64,000 nt of DNA from Synaphobranchus kaupii (lineage: Eukaryota > Chordata > Actinopteri > Anguilliformes > Synaphobranchidae), in the NCBI GenBank assembly GCA_029718625.1, contig CM056376.1:113356402-113420401 (forward strand), in the 5' to 3' direction. Below, piece after piece: positions 10,279 to 23,003 of the stretch (position 1 is the stretch's first letter; every line of letters begins with the position of its first letter). Below the pieces are notes generated by a model. The model saw nothing but the letters and a program-made list of their open reading frames with translations. It searched no databases and was not told the DNA's origin. A program made the translations under genes and the position numbers.

Positions 10279-13200
10279 CTCTGTTTTCTGCGTCCTGGGC
10301 TGGTTTGCCTCAGTCTCGATAGCATACACGCCCACCAGGTAGAGGTCCGAGCCTTGCTCGCGGTCCAGCTCGGCGGCGGTCTGGATCATGCCGGTGTGGC
10401 GGCCGATGGTGAAGAGCCGTCCAGCGGTCTTGTCTCCGCAGCGGACCGACACAATGTAAAATTCCACCTTAGCCCCCGAGCCCCGAGGGCTGGAGGCGTC
10501 CAGCGAGATGACATTGGTCCCAGGGGGCAGGCCCTCCTTTAGGATGGTGATGTATTTGGGCTGGGAGAAGACTGGCCCGTCGGCGCCCTGCAGAATCACG
10601 GTCAACTCCGTTCGTGAGGCCCTTCGGTCTGAGCCGCGGTCGGTGGCCGACACGGTGATGCTGTAGACCAGCTGTGAGGGCTCAAGCCGGGAGGCCACCC
10701 GGATGTCCCCGCTGTAGCGGTCGACGACGAAAGTGTCAGAGTCACCCTTCACCATCTCGTACTCCACCTCGCCGTTGGCCCCCTCGTCCGGGTCGAAGGC
10801 CACGACGGTGGTGAGGATGGAACCCACCACCACCGTGGCGTCAGCCACCAGGGCATTCTGGGAGACGAAGGAGGGAATGTTGTCATTCTGGTCTGTCACC
10901 CACACCGTCACATTCTTCAGGGCGAAGCGGCGGAACTCGGCTGGAACCGCCTGGTCAGTGGCCTTAATAGTCAGCTCAAAGAGGTTGGAGAACTCCCGGT
11001 CGATCTCGCGACAAGTGCGAATCACACCTGTGTCTGGGTCGATGGTGAAGTGGCCCCCGCGGGGCATCTGCTGGACGATGGAGTACTCCAGCTGTCCATT
11101 GATGTCGGCGTCCGTGTCATGAGCAGTGACAATCATCACGGAAGTGGCGAGGGGCAGGTTTTCGGGGATTGACTTAAAAATGTCCCCTGGGGCAAAACTG
11201 GGGGGGTTGTCATTGAAGTCCCGGACGTGAATGACTACGGGGACTGTGGAGGACCTGGAGGGTCTCCCGTTGTCCTTAGCCGTAACATTCAGTCTGTAGA
11301 GTGCCTGAGTCTCGTAGTCCAGCTTCTTGACCAGAAATATGCTGCCAGTGTTGGGGCTGATGCTGAATGTGCCATGGTTGTTGCTAGCAGTGATGCTGTA
11401 AGTTATCTCCGCGTTGTCTCCGGAGTCTGAGTCAGTGGCTGTCACTGAGGCGACTAGCTCACCAATCCTCATGTTCTCCAGGACGTCGACAGTCAGAGCA
11501 GCCTTGGGGAAGGAGGGCAAGTTGTCATTCTCATCCAGCACACTGACGCTCAGCATGCAGGATGAGGACAGGGAGACTGCCCCGGAGTCGATAGCGATGA
11601 TTTTTAGAGAGTAGGAGGCGGTGGCCTCGTAGTCGAGCCCGCCCACAAGAGTGACCTGGCCTGAGCCACCATCGATGCTGAAGCGGCCCTCTTCATTCCC
11701 TTCCTCAAGTCGGTAACGGACGAGCCCGTTCCGACCCTCGTCTACGTCCGAGGCGGACACGCGCAGAAGCTGGGTGGCGTTATGCGCCAGCTCTGAGACA
11801 GAGGCCTGGTAGATGTCTTTAGCGAACCTGGGCGAGTTGTCATTGATATCACGCACGTACACTTGCACCTTGGCGTGGTCACGCAGAGGCTTAGGCAGGC
11901 CCTGGTCAGACGAAATGACAGTGAAGCCGAACACTGCCGCCCCCATCTGCCGCATCAGGGCTTCGCGGTCCAGCCGTAATGTGCTGGTAAGCTCCCCTGT
12001 GATGGTGTCCAGCTCAAAGTTCATCTGCGGCGTCTCAAAGGCATACCTCACCTCGCTGTTGGGGCCAAAGTCCCGGTCCTCTGCAAAAACACGCCCCACT
12101 GGTGATCCCCTTTCTTGCTCCTCCTCAAAGTGGAAGACGTAGTTTGTGCTGTTAAAGAGTGGCCGGTTGTCATTGATGTCTTCCAGGATCACTGTGATGT
12201 TGACCGTGGTGCTGAGTGGCTCCACAGCCCTATCGGCTGCCACCAGCAACAGGTGGTAGCGCTCCTGCACCTCCCTGTCAAGCTCTGCCTTGATGTACAA
12301 CTGCCCATCAGGGAAGATGCCAAAGACATCACCGGCATTGCCACCTGCGATGTCGTAGGTAATCTCTCCATTCAAGCCAGAGTCCTTGTCGGAGGCCTCC
12401 ACCTGGAAAAAGCGGCTGTTCACAGCCTCCGACTCCGGGATAGTGACTTCGTAGGACAGCTGGTCGAAAACTGGGGAGTTATCATTCACATCGTAGACAC
12501 TGACCGTCAGGATCAGGCTTGATGACCGCTGGGGGACCCCCAGGTCAGACGCCAGGACCTCCACCTGGTACGAGCTAGTGGTCACCTCCAGGGGCCCTGT
12601 CAAAGTGATAAGTCCGTGTTTCTCGTGGACATGGAAGAGTCCCTTGGGGTTCTGCTTGAGGCTGTACGTCACCATCCCATTGCTACCTTCATCTGGGTCT
12701 GTGGCTTTGGCCTGGAATATGTGATGACCTGTGCCCCAGTTTTCTACAGCGCTAACATGCTCCACCGCATGAGGGAAATGGGGTGCGTTGTCATTCAGGT
12801 CCTTGATGGTTATATTAACAAAGGCCTGACCTGTCACCTCCCCGCCCTTGGCAATGACCTTGAGCTGGTAGAACACCTGCTCCTCCCTGTCAATCTGGCT
12901 GGAGGCAGTGATCACACCTGTGGCTCCGGCAATGGCAAACAGGCCCCTCTGGTCCCCGGAGGTGATCAGGTAGGTGATGTTGGTGTTGAGGTCCAGCGTG
13001 GAGGCCGACACAGTGCCAATGACGGAGCCTAGCTTGACATTCTCAAAAATGACAAAGCTGTATACAGTCTGGGTGAAGGTGGGCGGGTTGTCCTGCGTGT
13101 CGATGACAGTGATAGTGATGATGGCCTGGGAACTTGAGTGGAGTCCGCCGCCATCCGTGGCCCTGACCTGCAGCTGGTGGGCCGTCTTCTCCTCGCGGTC

Positions 13201-15384
13201 CAGCGGCACCAGGGTGGTGATCCGGCCTGTGTTGGCATTTACGTGAAATTTGAAATTGTCGCCCGCCGTCATGGAGTACCTGACTGTCCCGTTTCTGCCC
13301 AGATCTGGGTCGGTGGCCGAGACAGTGGTGATGTAGGACCCTGGCGGCTCATTTTCTTTAATGTTAGCAAAGTACTGCACTGGGTAGAAGACGGGCCTGT
13401 TGTCATTCACATCGCGTAGCGTCACGTTCACCTTGCTGACCGAATGTAGAGGGGGCATGCCGCTGTCTTTCGCCTGGACGTAGACCAGGTAGGATGCCCG
13501 GTCCTCTCTGTCCAGCTCTGCAGCCGTGCTCAGGCGGCCAGTAACCGTGTCTAGGCGGAACAGGTTCTGCACGCTGCTTGGGGTCTCGGGATCAAACGAG
13601 AACCGTATCGTGCCATTAGCACCGAGGTCGTCATCCGTGGCAGACAGCACCAAGAGCTCGCTGCCCGCCGGCGAGTGTTCTGGGAAGGAGACATGGTAAG
13701 AGCTCTGCGTGAAGGTGGGGATCTGGTCATTGACATCGGTTATGTTTACTATCAGCCTAGTGTAAGAAACTCTGGGCTGCACCCCCTGGTCCTTTGCGCT
13801 GATATTCAGCACCACCTCTGATGCGATCTCCCTGTCCAGCAGAGCGGCGCTGGTGACCAGGCCACTGTTTTCACTGATGGCAAACCAGCCCAGGTTGTTC
13901 CCAGACACCAGGGAGTAGCGCAGGTTGGCGTTCTGCCCTGAGTCGCCGTCCGTGGCGGAAACGCCTTTTATGTAGCTGCCCTTGGGGACGTCCTCACTGA
14001 TGTCAACCCTGTACAGAGCTTCCTGGAATATAGGGGGGTGGTCATTGATGTCGTTCACAAAAATGACCAGGCTGGCAAAAGAGGACCTGGGGGTGGGCCT
14101 GCCGTTGTCGGACACAGAGACTGTCAGATTGTATGAGGAGATCCTTTCCCTGTCCAAAACGCTAGCCACTTTTATCAGGCTCAGATTTGGAACCGGGGAC
14201 GTCTGCACTTCAAAGTGCCTTTGTTCGTTACCCCCCAAAATGGAGACCGATATGTTGCCATTAGCAGCCGGTGAGTCTGAATCAGAGACTGTCAGTAGGG
14301 CTACCACAGTGCCTATCAGCGCGTTCTCATCCACAGAGGCGAATTTTGAGCTTGTGGGAAAATATCTAAACTTCACCACTGGGTCATTATCATTGACATC
14401 CATAAGTTTGATGGTAGCCTCTGACCTACCTGACAAAGAAGGAACCCCACTATCCACTGCATGAACAGTTAAAGAATACTCCCTCTTGTTCTCGTAATCC
14501 AGAGTTTCTTTTATTGTTACTGTCCCAGACTTGGGGTCAACATGGAAAGGAGTCCCCTCGTCCAAAATATACCTGATGTCTGCATTTGATCCCTCATCCT
14601 GGTCTTTAGCCGTTATCTGCAGAATGCTGGAGCCAATCGCTGCATCTTCTAGGACGCTGGTTTGATAATGTTCCTCGTCAAAAACTGGCGGGTTGTCGTT
14701 TATGTCTTGGATGGTTACGTTCACTTGCAGGTAGCCAAATCGCTTAGGATCTCCTTTATCTTCAACCTCGATCAAGAGCTGGTAAAAAGGAGCCAATTCC
14801 CTGTCTAAGCCTCCAGTTGAAACCAGGTGCAAGAATGCTCCCTCTCCGCTCGGATTCACTGTAATATCCAAACGAAACTTTCCTTGTTCGTTGCCATTCA
14901 AAATTCGGTACGTTGTGTGATCTACTCCGTTACTTCCAATATCCGAATCAGTAGCGGTGTCTAGAATCACTTGCCTGCCGCTGCTTGCATCCTCTTTGAA
15001 AGACACAACAATTGAGGCGTCGGGAAACACTGGCGAGTTGTCATTTATATCCAGAACGACAATCCTGACTTCAGTCGGATACGTAGGCTGACTGGAGAGC
15101 ACCACAACATTGATAATGTTACTTTGCAAAACCTCCCTGTCAATCACGGACGTTGTATAAATGACGCCCGTAGTTCCGTTTATTGCAAAAAGTTTGTGAT
15201 TTTCGCTGAAGCGGTACGTGAAGCTGGGCTTCGTTTCTATCGTGCCTACATACGTCCCGATCGGCTGCTCCTCTAGTACCTTAAACTCTTGACGAATTTG
15301 ACTGGAGGCGGAATGCTGCCATAAAGTCCACAGCATCAGCAAAATCAAATAACATCGGTTGAAACTCCTACCTGGAAACGCCAT
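10279..15384 (-). CDS. fat4: Protocadherin Fat 4, first coding exon (5' partial gene, 1702 codons)
   Basis: This exon encodes the N-terminal extracellular part of Fat4. Fat4 is a very large single-pass cadherin that binds Dachsous across cell contacts and acts in planar cell polarity and Hippo-linked growth control. Residues 1 to about 28 form a signal peptide with the hydrophobic core CYLILLMLW. Sixteen cadherin repeats of about 105 residues follow, with DRE motifs and DxNDNxPxF calcium linkers, the first near residues 112-116 and the second near 227-231. From recalled vertebrate FAT4, similarity is strong throughout, for example VLEEQPIGTYVGTI near residue 37 and FNSTNYVFHFEEEQ in repeat 11. 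The start is well supported: it has A at -3 and G at +4, and an in-frame TGA lies 17 codons upstream at 15433-15435. The frame has no stop or frameshift. It continues 33 codons past the splice donor at 10278 only as intron read-through. Full Fat4 is near 5000 residues, so about two thirds of the protein lies outside this window. Confidence 0.96.
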
Positions 15385-16150
15385 GGTCAGAATCCCAGTC
15401 CACCTTTTTAGGACAAAGTCCTTTCCAACAATTCATCAACTTTGATTACAGTAACAAAAAGCAAAGCATAATATTCATGGTGGCACGGCAAATATGAACT
15501 CCAGTTTTGCAGTGCCGGATGGTCGAATATATTCCTCTCAGAACGTGTCCAAAAGTTCAATAATTCCTTCAGTTCTGTCTCCTTTTCAAGCAGAGGAATC
15601 CCAACAAAGTGTCCAGCGCATCATCGGGTAGCTCACGCTGTAGTAAGATCCCTTCGCTTTTCGCTTTAAAATAGTGTCAGAACTTTCATAATGCGAGAGA
15701 ACTCATCACCTATGTGCGGTGGCTCACAGTTTTCCGTTTTAAAACAACTCTCATCTTAAGTAAAATAAAATAATAATGGCAAAATACAGAAGAAATAAAT
15801 AAAACAAAAAAGAAAGTATCTTACGACTTCACAGTGTTCGTTTCTTAGAAGTGTAGTCCCCCTTCAAACAAACTTAAAGAAATTAAGTTATACACTCGGA
15901 CGCTGGCTTTCAAGTTATCACAACTCCAGCAGCAGCGCAGGCTCGCGGAAAATAACGGGGAACAAACTTCTATCATTTAGGCTGAAGCTCTCGGTAGTCA
16001 AACTTACTTACAACAAAGCTCCAATTTGGGAAAAGTCCTGCCCGCCTTCCAGTCTATTGGATATTTTCGCACAGTCCCGCCCCTCGCTGTGTCCTCCCTC
16101 GATATGTAAACTACAAGTCTTGCCGACGCTTGCGAAGGGGAGCGTCAATC
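15385..16150 (-). promoter_or_regulatory. fat4: fat4 5' UTR and probable promoter region
   Basis: This stretch lies directly upstream of the fat4 start codon and is less repetitive than its surroundings. Reading on the minus strand, a CCAAT box lies at about 16056-16060, and a GC box is seen on the plus strand as tcccgcccctcgc near 16074-16086. I see no clear TATA box, which suits a developmental gene with a CpG-type promoter. The in-frame TGA at 15433-15435 shows that the sequence just before the ATG is untranslated. The transcription start is not determined, and a further upstream non-coding exon cannot be excluded. Confidence 0.5.
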
Positions 16151-18050
16151 AGACTGATGGGCAGGCATTAGTATGGTAAGGGAGGAGCAGGTAGAAGACC
16201 TGGATACAGGACCGTTAGCCTGTTATAATAACTCATGTGGGATTATGAGTCTTGTCTTGGAATGCGCACGGTTCCTTTTTATTAACTGTTTCGTTGAGGC
16301 AGCGGGCTCTTAAATTGCTAGAATGTCAGAACATTTGAGGACTCTTTCGCCTCGTGACCGTCAGTTGTTCCCTAATACATTTACGCGGAGGCAGGCGTTC
16401 TTAATTCATTTGGTCTAGTGTCTTAGGTTGACACAAATTCCTAAATCAACGTCGCCACATCAAGGAAAACGAGCCGAGGTTTACAGTTGTACAGCAACAT
16501 GGTTTCAAAAAGTTTCATCAAAACAATATATAATCAGTTCAGTTCATGACTGCAGTTTGCAGATAGCATCGTATGCAGCATTTATACTATATATCTACTG
16601 TATATCCACATATAATTTTCAAATGACCAGTCTTCTTCCACTTTGTCTTCTCATTATAATTACTACGACTAGCCTACTACTATTGATAATCATAATAATA
16701 ATAATGCTAATAGTTAATTCTAGGGATTATAGAGTTTAAATTTCTGAATGCATGCATGATGCATATCAAGTGCATCAGTCTCATGCAGGTAAAGTCTCAT
16801 GCAGGTAAACATTGCCATCTAGTGTCAATAAAAAAATTAATTAATTTTGCGGATAGTAGAACGCTCTAAAGATATCGTCCACTTGCGTTTGAAGTTACAG
16901 AAAACTGAAAACATGCAGTTAAATTACAAAGCATTTAAATGTGCATCCTTTATGTTTATTGCATATACATAAATACAACGATGAAATATATGGATTTATT
17001 TACACAGGTAAGAAAATATTCTGATCAGGACCTGTGTTACCCACTCATTTTATGTCCAGAGTAGGCATAGGTAATTACAATTTTGCTTAATTGGCAAGGG
17101 CCAGAAGACCTTCTGTTATAACATGCACGCGTCTACTAAATATTCGCGCCCCAGACAGTATAAAAGCAGCTTAGCATCCTACGCGGCTTTCCATCCTGCT
17201 AGGAAAGTAAACCGATTATGTTAAGCCTGTAACTAGCAGGATGTTTTTAATATAGAACACAAATAAACCACGTTGTTTTTCTGCTTGTTGTAAATCCCTA
17301 AATTAGCTTGAAATTGAGATGTCTGTCTGAGTGTTCCTAACGTGGGGAGAAGCATTTTTTTTGTGTGTGTGATCTTGTCTGTGACTAATGTGTACAATGT
17401 GTGCTAATGTTTCATTCGTCAGTGTATCCCATTATGGAATAAAACCACACCTGTGAAACCACACCTATTGTTATTCACCATACTTATTATTCCGCCACTT
17501 TTTGAGAACCTATCTCTTCCTACACCATTCCCACCATCAACACCATTCATACCTCATATTATACCTCTATACATCCTCCAGGTTGCTATTACTTTTTACC
17601 TTTATACCATATACACTTTTTCAGATAATTGACCTTTTATCGCCAAAAATGAATGGGAGTCAATGGGCACATTGAATGGGCACATGAAAACCGATGCAAT
17701 AGAATGTGGATACTGTAACATAACACTGCTTATGACATCACAATACCTTCCTCTACAACACTGTTATGATGTAACAATACTATTCCACATTACCTTTTTG
17801 TGCTTTCATCACAATTAATTATTTCTTTGTATTACTTACAGGTTCTTTAGACCATTTACCACAAACTACATCACCATATTTTAACACTTTCACCTTCTTT
17901 AGATCTCTATACCACATTACCACTTCATACCATTTTCACCTTTTATTTACCACCTCACACTATACCATATTACCCATCTTTCTATACCATTTCCAGCAAT
18001 TGTGTACCACTGCGAAGCAACCACACCTACAATTTATTTAGGAATTGTTA
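16150..18050. other. Upstream intergenic sequence, no gene seen
   Basis: AT-rich sequence upstream of the fat4 promoter. No protein-like frame was found. The part from about 17440 to 18020, with repeated words such as accatattacc and cattttcacc and the stretch ccaaaaatgaatgggagtca, looks like a degraded dispersed repeat abutting the TTA tract. I cannot name it. Confidence 0.5.
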
Positions 18051-18055
18051 ATCTA

Positions 18056-18056
<1 letters not shown>

Positions 18057-18132
<76 letters not shown>
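18057..18132. repeat. TTA microsatellite
   Basis: About 25 uninterrupted (TTA) units. Confidence 0.97.
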
Positions 18133-18134
<2 letters not shown>

Positions 18135-18282
18135 CCCTTTTCTAGGAGCTCTTTTACGTTCCTCAGCATCACTGCATAGGTGCCTGGAACGTGGCCGTGA
18201 CGCAACAGTGTCCAGTTGCCATGGAGACACAGTGAAGTCTAAAAATCCACCTTTTCAAACTACTCCCTCAATGTAATACTAA

Positions 18283-18327
18283 TACACCCGTGCGTGCGTA
18301 GCGCAAGCAGGGGGTATTGATTTAGCT

Positions 18328-18365
<38 letters not shown>

Positions 18366-18595
18366 TGTGTGTCTGTGTGTGTGTCTGTCTGTCTGTGTTT
18401 GTGTCCCTATCATCAATATCTCGAACAATTCTACTCTGATTGTGATGAAACTTTGTGGAAATGTTGACAGTTGGGCAACGACCTGAAGATTTATTTCCCC
18501 CAATGGATAAATGTCCGACTTCACAGTGGCAAGATCAAAGTTTTTGCCACATGCATATTACGTTCAGGGTCGAGATTAGCACACACACGGGTGTT
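18283..18595 (-). mobile_element. Terminal-inverted-repeat element, copy 1 (carries a GT tract)
   Basis: The left end tacacccgtgcg is mirrored by cacacacgggtgt at the right. The interior matches, in reverse complement, the element at about 45019-45254: both hold a gcatattacgtt block, a block ending in cccctgc or gggggtatt, and a GTCT/GTGT tract. This copy has a longer (GT)n at about 18330-18397. It is non-coding and looks like a MITE; the superfamily is not determined. Confidence 0.75.
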
Positions 18596-18684
18596 ATTAT
18601 TATTATTATTAAGTTTTATAAAAATAAAACTTAAATCGTTGCAGTTTTGTAGCTCTAGTGGTATTTGCTTACCATGTGAAATGC

Positions 18685-18738
18685 ACTTTTGTAAGTTGCT
18701 TTGGCTAAAAGCGTTTGTCAAATGAACAAACTGTAAAA
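18685..18738 (+). mobile_element. SINE/L2-type 3' tail fragment
   Basis: A degraded tail with the pattern gttgctttggctaaaagcg then a short extension, resembling the cgctctGGATAagagcg tail of the SINE at 3.1 kb with loop changes. Only the tail is recognisable. Confidence 0.5.
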
Positions 18739-19448
18739 TAGTCAATTATAATCTTTTTTAAGGAATGATTATGAAAAACACCATGATTGATTCTAATCCC
18801 ATGCCTGCCAATACATATGCATTCACATTTATGTTACAGGATATTTCTGCTGAAGCCATTCCTATACTATTTGACCTTTTAAAGTTTTAAAGTGTACTAA
18901 CTCTAAAGTGATATCTAAGATTGAGAAGGCGAAACGCTGAACAACATCAAACCATAATGTATTCCTTTCTTTCTTTTTTGATAGGTCGGAGTACCAAAGC
19001 AAATGTCTTTTTTTAAAATATATTTTCGTTTTTTCCTCTCATTCTTTCCTTTTTAATGGCGACATCTCCCCCTAGAGTAAGCAACTGGTTTTACAATCTG
19101 TTATCTGCAGATAGTGGAAGTTCAGCATGAAGCTTGTCTAATTCCAACAAAAGTGTTGGGGGGTATGTTGGAGGGGGTATAACCATACCAAAAAAGAGGT
19201 GAGAACCCCATATTAAACATGAAATGCATTCATATAAATACATATTTCTAATACCTGCATCTGAAATGCTGTGCATACCTGTCAATCACCACCAGTATCT
19301 TCCCGGGTACTGCACGGTTGGAAGCCATTTTGCATCATCGGGCTCTGCCACACATCAGGACTGTGCACAAATCAGAGCCATATCTACTGTGTCCTGTGTA
19401 CAGTATACTGTTTAGTACGCAAAAAATATCCTCCGTAATATTTTCCAA

Positions 19449-19723
19449 CCATACTGTGGAAGTATCATGTCACGGCAATGTCACATATTGTTGTTAAAGG
19501 AAAACGTCAGCAAAGCGGCGCCTCATTTTTAAAGTGAAGCTGCGGGTCATATTTATGGGACCAAAATGTTTGTTTCTTGAAAAGTAAGCTCCCAAATATA
19601 CTCGGTGAAACCCCGGAAGTAAGTATATCATCTGGGGTTTTTTAAGTACACTACATTTAGTGAATATTTTGCCTACTTAACTTTCTCATCCAGTGTACTC
19701 GACAAGTATACTCAATAGTATGG
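19449..19723. mobile_element. Weak candidate MITE
   Basis: The left edge ccatactgtggaagtat and right edge gtatactcaatagtatgg form a short imperfect inverted pair around about 240 bp of non-coding sequence containing further gtatact-like words. The call rests on the termini alone. Confidence 0.35.
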
Positions 19724-19964
19724 AATGGCAAGAGTTTTGCAGGATTTATTTCACACACATAGTAAACAGGGGTCTGAGTGGACAGGGGACAGGGAACAGG
19801 GATCATATTTGGTCACGGCCCAGGAGTGTACTCAGACAAGACAGCTAATTTCTCAGAGAGCATCATGTGAGTTGTAGTCTCAGAGTTTACAACTCTTGAG
19901 AGTACTTGCCAGGACATTGGAGAACTAAATGACACAGTGAGTCTCTGTTTAATGTCTCATTGGA

Positions 19965-20165
19965 AAGATGACACCTTCAGCAGCACAGTGACACTCCTCT
20001 CTGCACGGGGATATTGATTGTCTACTTGGTCCTGAGGGAAGAGTGCTCCCTACTGGCCCAACAACACCACTCAGGAGCAGCTTGGTCTTCCAAAGAGGTC
20101 ACATGGTTCAAAGCAGGCCCAGACAGACCCTCTTAGATTCAACCATCAGGCAAGGGAAATGTGCA
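19965..20165 (-). mobile_element. Possible 5S-rRNA-derived SINE fragment
   Basis: On the minus strand, about 20091-20155 reads like a decayed 5S rRNA internal region: a gaatctaagagggtc segment, then gggcctg, then ttggaagacc. These resemble the 5S words gaagctaagcagggtc, gggcctgg and gggagacc. This is how SINE3-type elements begin. The remainder, with ctgtgctg and cattggaaagatgacacc, is consistent with a SINE body. Divergence is high. Confidence 0.4.
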
Positions 20166-20389
20166 GGTGTGTATGGCTGTGATATATTACAAGCAAACCA
20201 GTAACTATGTGAGAAATCAAGAAATCATTACAAATATTCAACAACAAACCAAAACCTACAATCATGGGCACAACCATTCATCAAACCAATGATATAACTA
20301 AAGGTGGGGGATTGTTCAGGTTTAAAATTCCAATGCTGCATGCCTGCAACCTAGAATTCTTTTTAAATTATCTTCTTTAAAAACAAGTC

Positions 20390-20940
20390 AAAAAGGTTTT
20401 TAATACAGCTCCACCACCATTGAAGCAATTTGTACTTCAGAGCACCAGAACAACAAGAGCCGCTGTAAGGGGAGACTGCCAGACCACAGCATCTGGTCAA
20501 ATGGCATTTTTACTTGGAGCAATTCATTTATGGAACACAGTACCTATCAACATTAGACAGTGTACAACCTTCATGAGCTTTAAAGTGCAAATGAAGACCT
20601 GGTTAAAAGTGAGACAGACATGTAGACATTAATGCCTCCACTATGTCACAGCTCTATGCATTTAGAGCACCACTGCTATGAAAGTGCTGACTAAATACTG
20701 CTGACATATGTACAAAATGTATCATGCTGTAGTGTTTATGTATATGTTATAAGTTTTGTATTGTGTATATTGTATTATTTTGTCTTGTGTGCATATGACA
20801 CTTTATTGCCCTTTTATTGTATATTTCCTGCCCAGGGACTGCGGATGAAAATTAGCTATAGCTAAATCACTAAATAGATAAATCCGGTTCAACAGTGTTG
20901 TACATGGTCTCTGACAAATGAATAAACTAAACTAAATTCC
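20390..20940 (+). pseudogene. 3' end of a non-LTR retrotransposon (L2/Rex-like)
   Basis: From about 20396 to the stop at 20630-20632 the frame reads as the C-terminal end of a LINE reverse transcriptase. It has the conserved RGDCQ, then GAIHLWNTVP, IRQCTTFMSFK and KTWLK signatures. The untranslated tail runs on to aataaactaaactaaa near 20938. The rest of the ORF is missing, as expected for a 5'-truncated insertion. A second copy of a related element lies just downstream in the opposite orientation. Confidence 0.85.
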
Positions 20941-21041
20941 TGGCAAGATCTTTGTTTCTTCAAAAAAATATGTTTAATCCTTTAATATTTTATGTTTAAT
21001 CATTATTAATAATAATAAATTAATTAGTTAATTATCATTAT

Positions 21042-21850
21042 TATTGTTAGTTTAGTTTAGTTTATTTGTTTATTTGAAAAGGACAGGTACAAAGAAACAT
21101 TGACGGTTGCCGGGGCAGCGTCCGATGCATTGTACATAATGTTTTTAGCTAAAGGTAATTTCCAACATCAGTCTTGATGGGCATTGACAGTACACCTTAA
21201 AAAAGAAACAATTACACAATGTATACAATTTACAATTAAACAATTACACAATTCTAATACAACATTACAATATTAAAATCAGACAACCTCTAATAAAAGA
21301 ACATATTAAATTGCATTTGGGCAGATCAGTTTGAAAATTGAATTACAATTTTGGTTAAGCTTTAGCCAGGTTTTAACAGCAGCAGAGAAGGCGCAAAGGT
21401 GGTGGATTTGTTTTATGTTGCCAGGTAGGGAGTTCCAGAGCCTTGTGCCTTTAACAGAGAATGTGGTCAGAGCAAAGGCAGTTCTACAGTGTTTGTTTCA
21501 TCAATTGCCATCTGTGGTGCTGTGTGTACTAGTGCCATTGGAATAGTGGAGCCTAGCTATAAATTAATCAAAAATGGTTGGAACCAAATTGTGCAAGCAC
21601 TTAAAAATAAGTCTGTGATTGGAATAGTTGATGAAATTGTCGAAGATGAGGAGGTTGTGTTTTTTTGAGAATGTTGCAGTGATGGTATGGTAAGGGTTTC
21701 TTGTCCAGAACTTTAATGGATTGGCTATAGAGTGATTCCAGTGGTTTAATGGCATATTGATATTGTAATATGTAAAATTTGGGTACTAAACCCCATTCTT
21801 GGTGGGCCAGTGTGTGTGCTGGTGTTTCATAATTATCATAGTTCATAATT
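21042..21850 (-). pseudogene. 3' end of a non-LTR retrotransposon (L2/Rex-like), frameshifted
   Basis: On the minus strand the frames read KVLDKKPLPYHHC, then LIFDNFINYSNHRLIFKCL, then TFSVKGTRLWNSLPGNIK and AAVKTWLK. These are LINE reverse-transcriptase C-terminal signatures spread over different frames, so the copy is broken. The tail, aataaactaaac on the minus strand, resembles that of the element at 20390-20940. The two lie tail to tail about 100 bp apart. Confidence 0.85.
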
Positions 21851-22794
21851 ATCTAGTTCACAACCCATTTGAATTTTGCTGCTCTTCCCTGGGGCTTCTG
21901 CCTCTTTCTGCCACCCTAAGTTCACTCTGGCCCAGACCCTCTCCAGAGTGGGAATTAAAATTAATGTTCTGTTGAAAGACCTTTGACGGCCACAAATATA
22001 TTTCAAGGGGACATAGAGCTACGTTGAGGGGAGAAAGCTTATCTCAAGTGTTTATGTGGGTGCTCTTATCTATTGGGCGAAAGCGGGCCTTTCACTCTGT
22101 GCACACTTAGCACCTGCCCCCAGACGCATTCTCTATATTCAGTTTGACTTCAGCTTTGGCGCCTTTATCAGAGCTCGTCCTCGAGTTACCTTTTACATTT
22201 TACTGCCCTTCATTTCGGTCACCGCTCTTATCGGAGCAGTGCTGATAAAAAAAGTGTTCTTTGAAGAATGGTGTAGACACAGAACTCTTTCTGTAGGGCG
22301 GTAAAAACAAGAATAACTCGGTGACACCAAATAATGAATCCTCGCCATTGTAAGCATCCGCTAGACGAAAACAAGGCGATAGCAAAAATGTGCTTTTAGC
22401 TTTATCTTAGTAGGCCATTATTCTGTGTTGGCTGAGATTCAGTAAAAATAAATGGTGAAATAGGCAGTCCAAGCAGAGAAGTGTATATTAACATTCAGGT
22501 CAGAAGGGGCGAGATGATAAATCCAGGCCTCTAGGTGGCGTCATGGCCTGGACTTGAAACCAGGTCACCCTGTTCTCCCCCCCCTTCACTGTAAATGAAA
22601 GAAAAACACAATGTTACTAATGAAAAGAGAAGTACAGCAATGCTAAGTTTTTTTTTGCCAGAGGTTTGATCCAAACCATCACAACGTTGAATTGCCACTG
22701 TTGAATCGCCACAGGCAGACTGCAGGCTTCTGATAGACCAATGAAACACAGGTAACCCTACAGACTGAACCCGTCCCTCTCAGGGGGGTGCTAA

Positions 22795-23003
22795 GGCCCC
22801 AACCCTGGTCCTGGAGAGCCAAGGGGTCTGCTGGGGTCCCTAACCCGGGTCCTTGAGGGCCACAGGTTCTGCTGGGGTCCCCAGCACTTAATTGATCAAT
22901 TAAAGTTGTTGATTGCACAGTACTCTCAACTCAGCTGGTTTCCTGGGGCTGAATTGGCAGAGCCCACTGCTCTCCATGGCCAGGGTTGGGGACTCCTGCT
23001 TTA
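22795..23003. mobile_element. Candidate MITE, termini related to 8887-9132
   Basis: The left terminus ggccccaaccctggtcctgg is mirrored on the right by ggccagggttggggac. An internal partial copy of the terminus (ggtccttgagggccac) is also present. The interior is non-coding and includes cttaattgatcaattaa, a small palindrome. Confidence 0.65.

Noticed and set aside
12115..12522. Plus-strand frames of up to 160 codons within 10.2-14.5 kb
   Set aside because: They are antisense shadows of the fat4 exon and share its codon periodicity.
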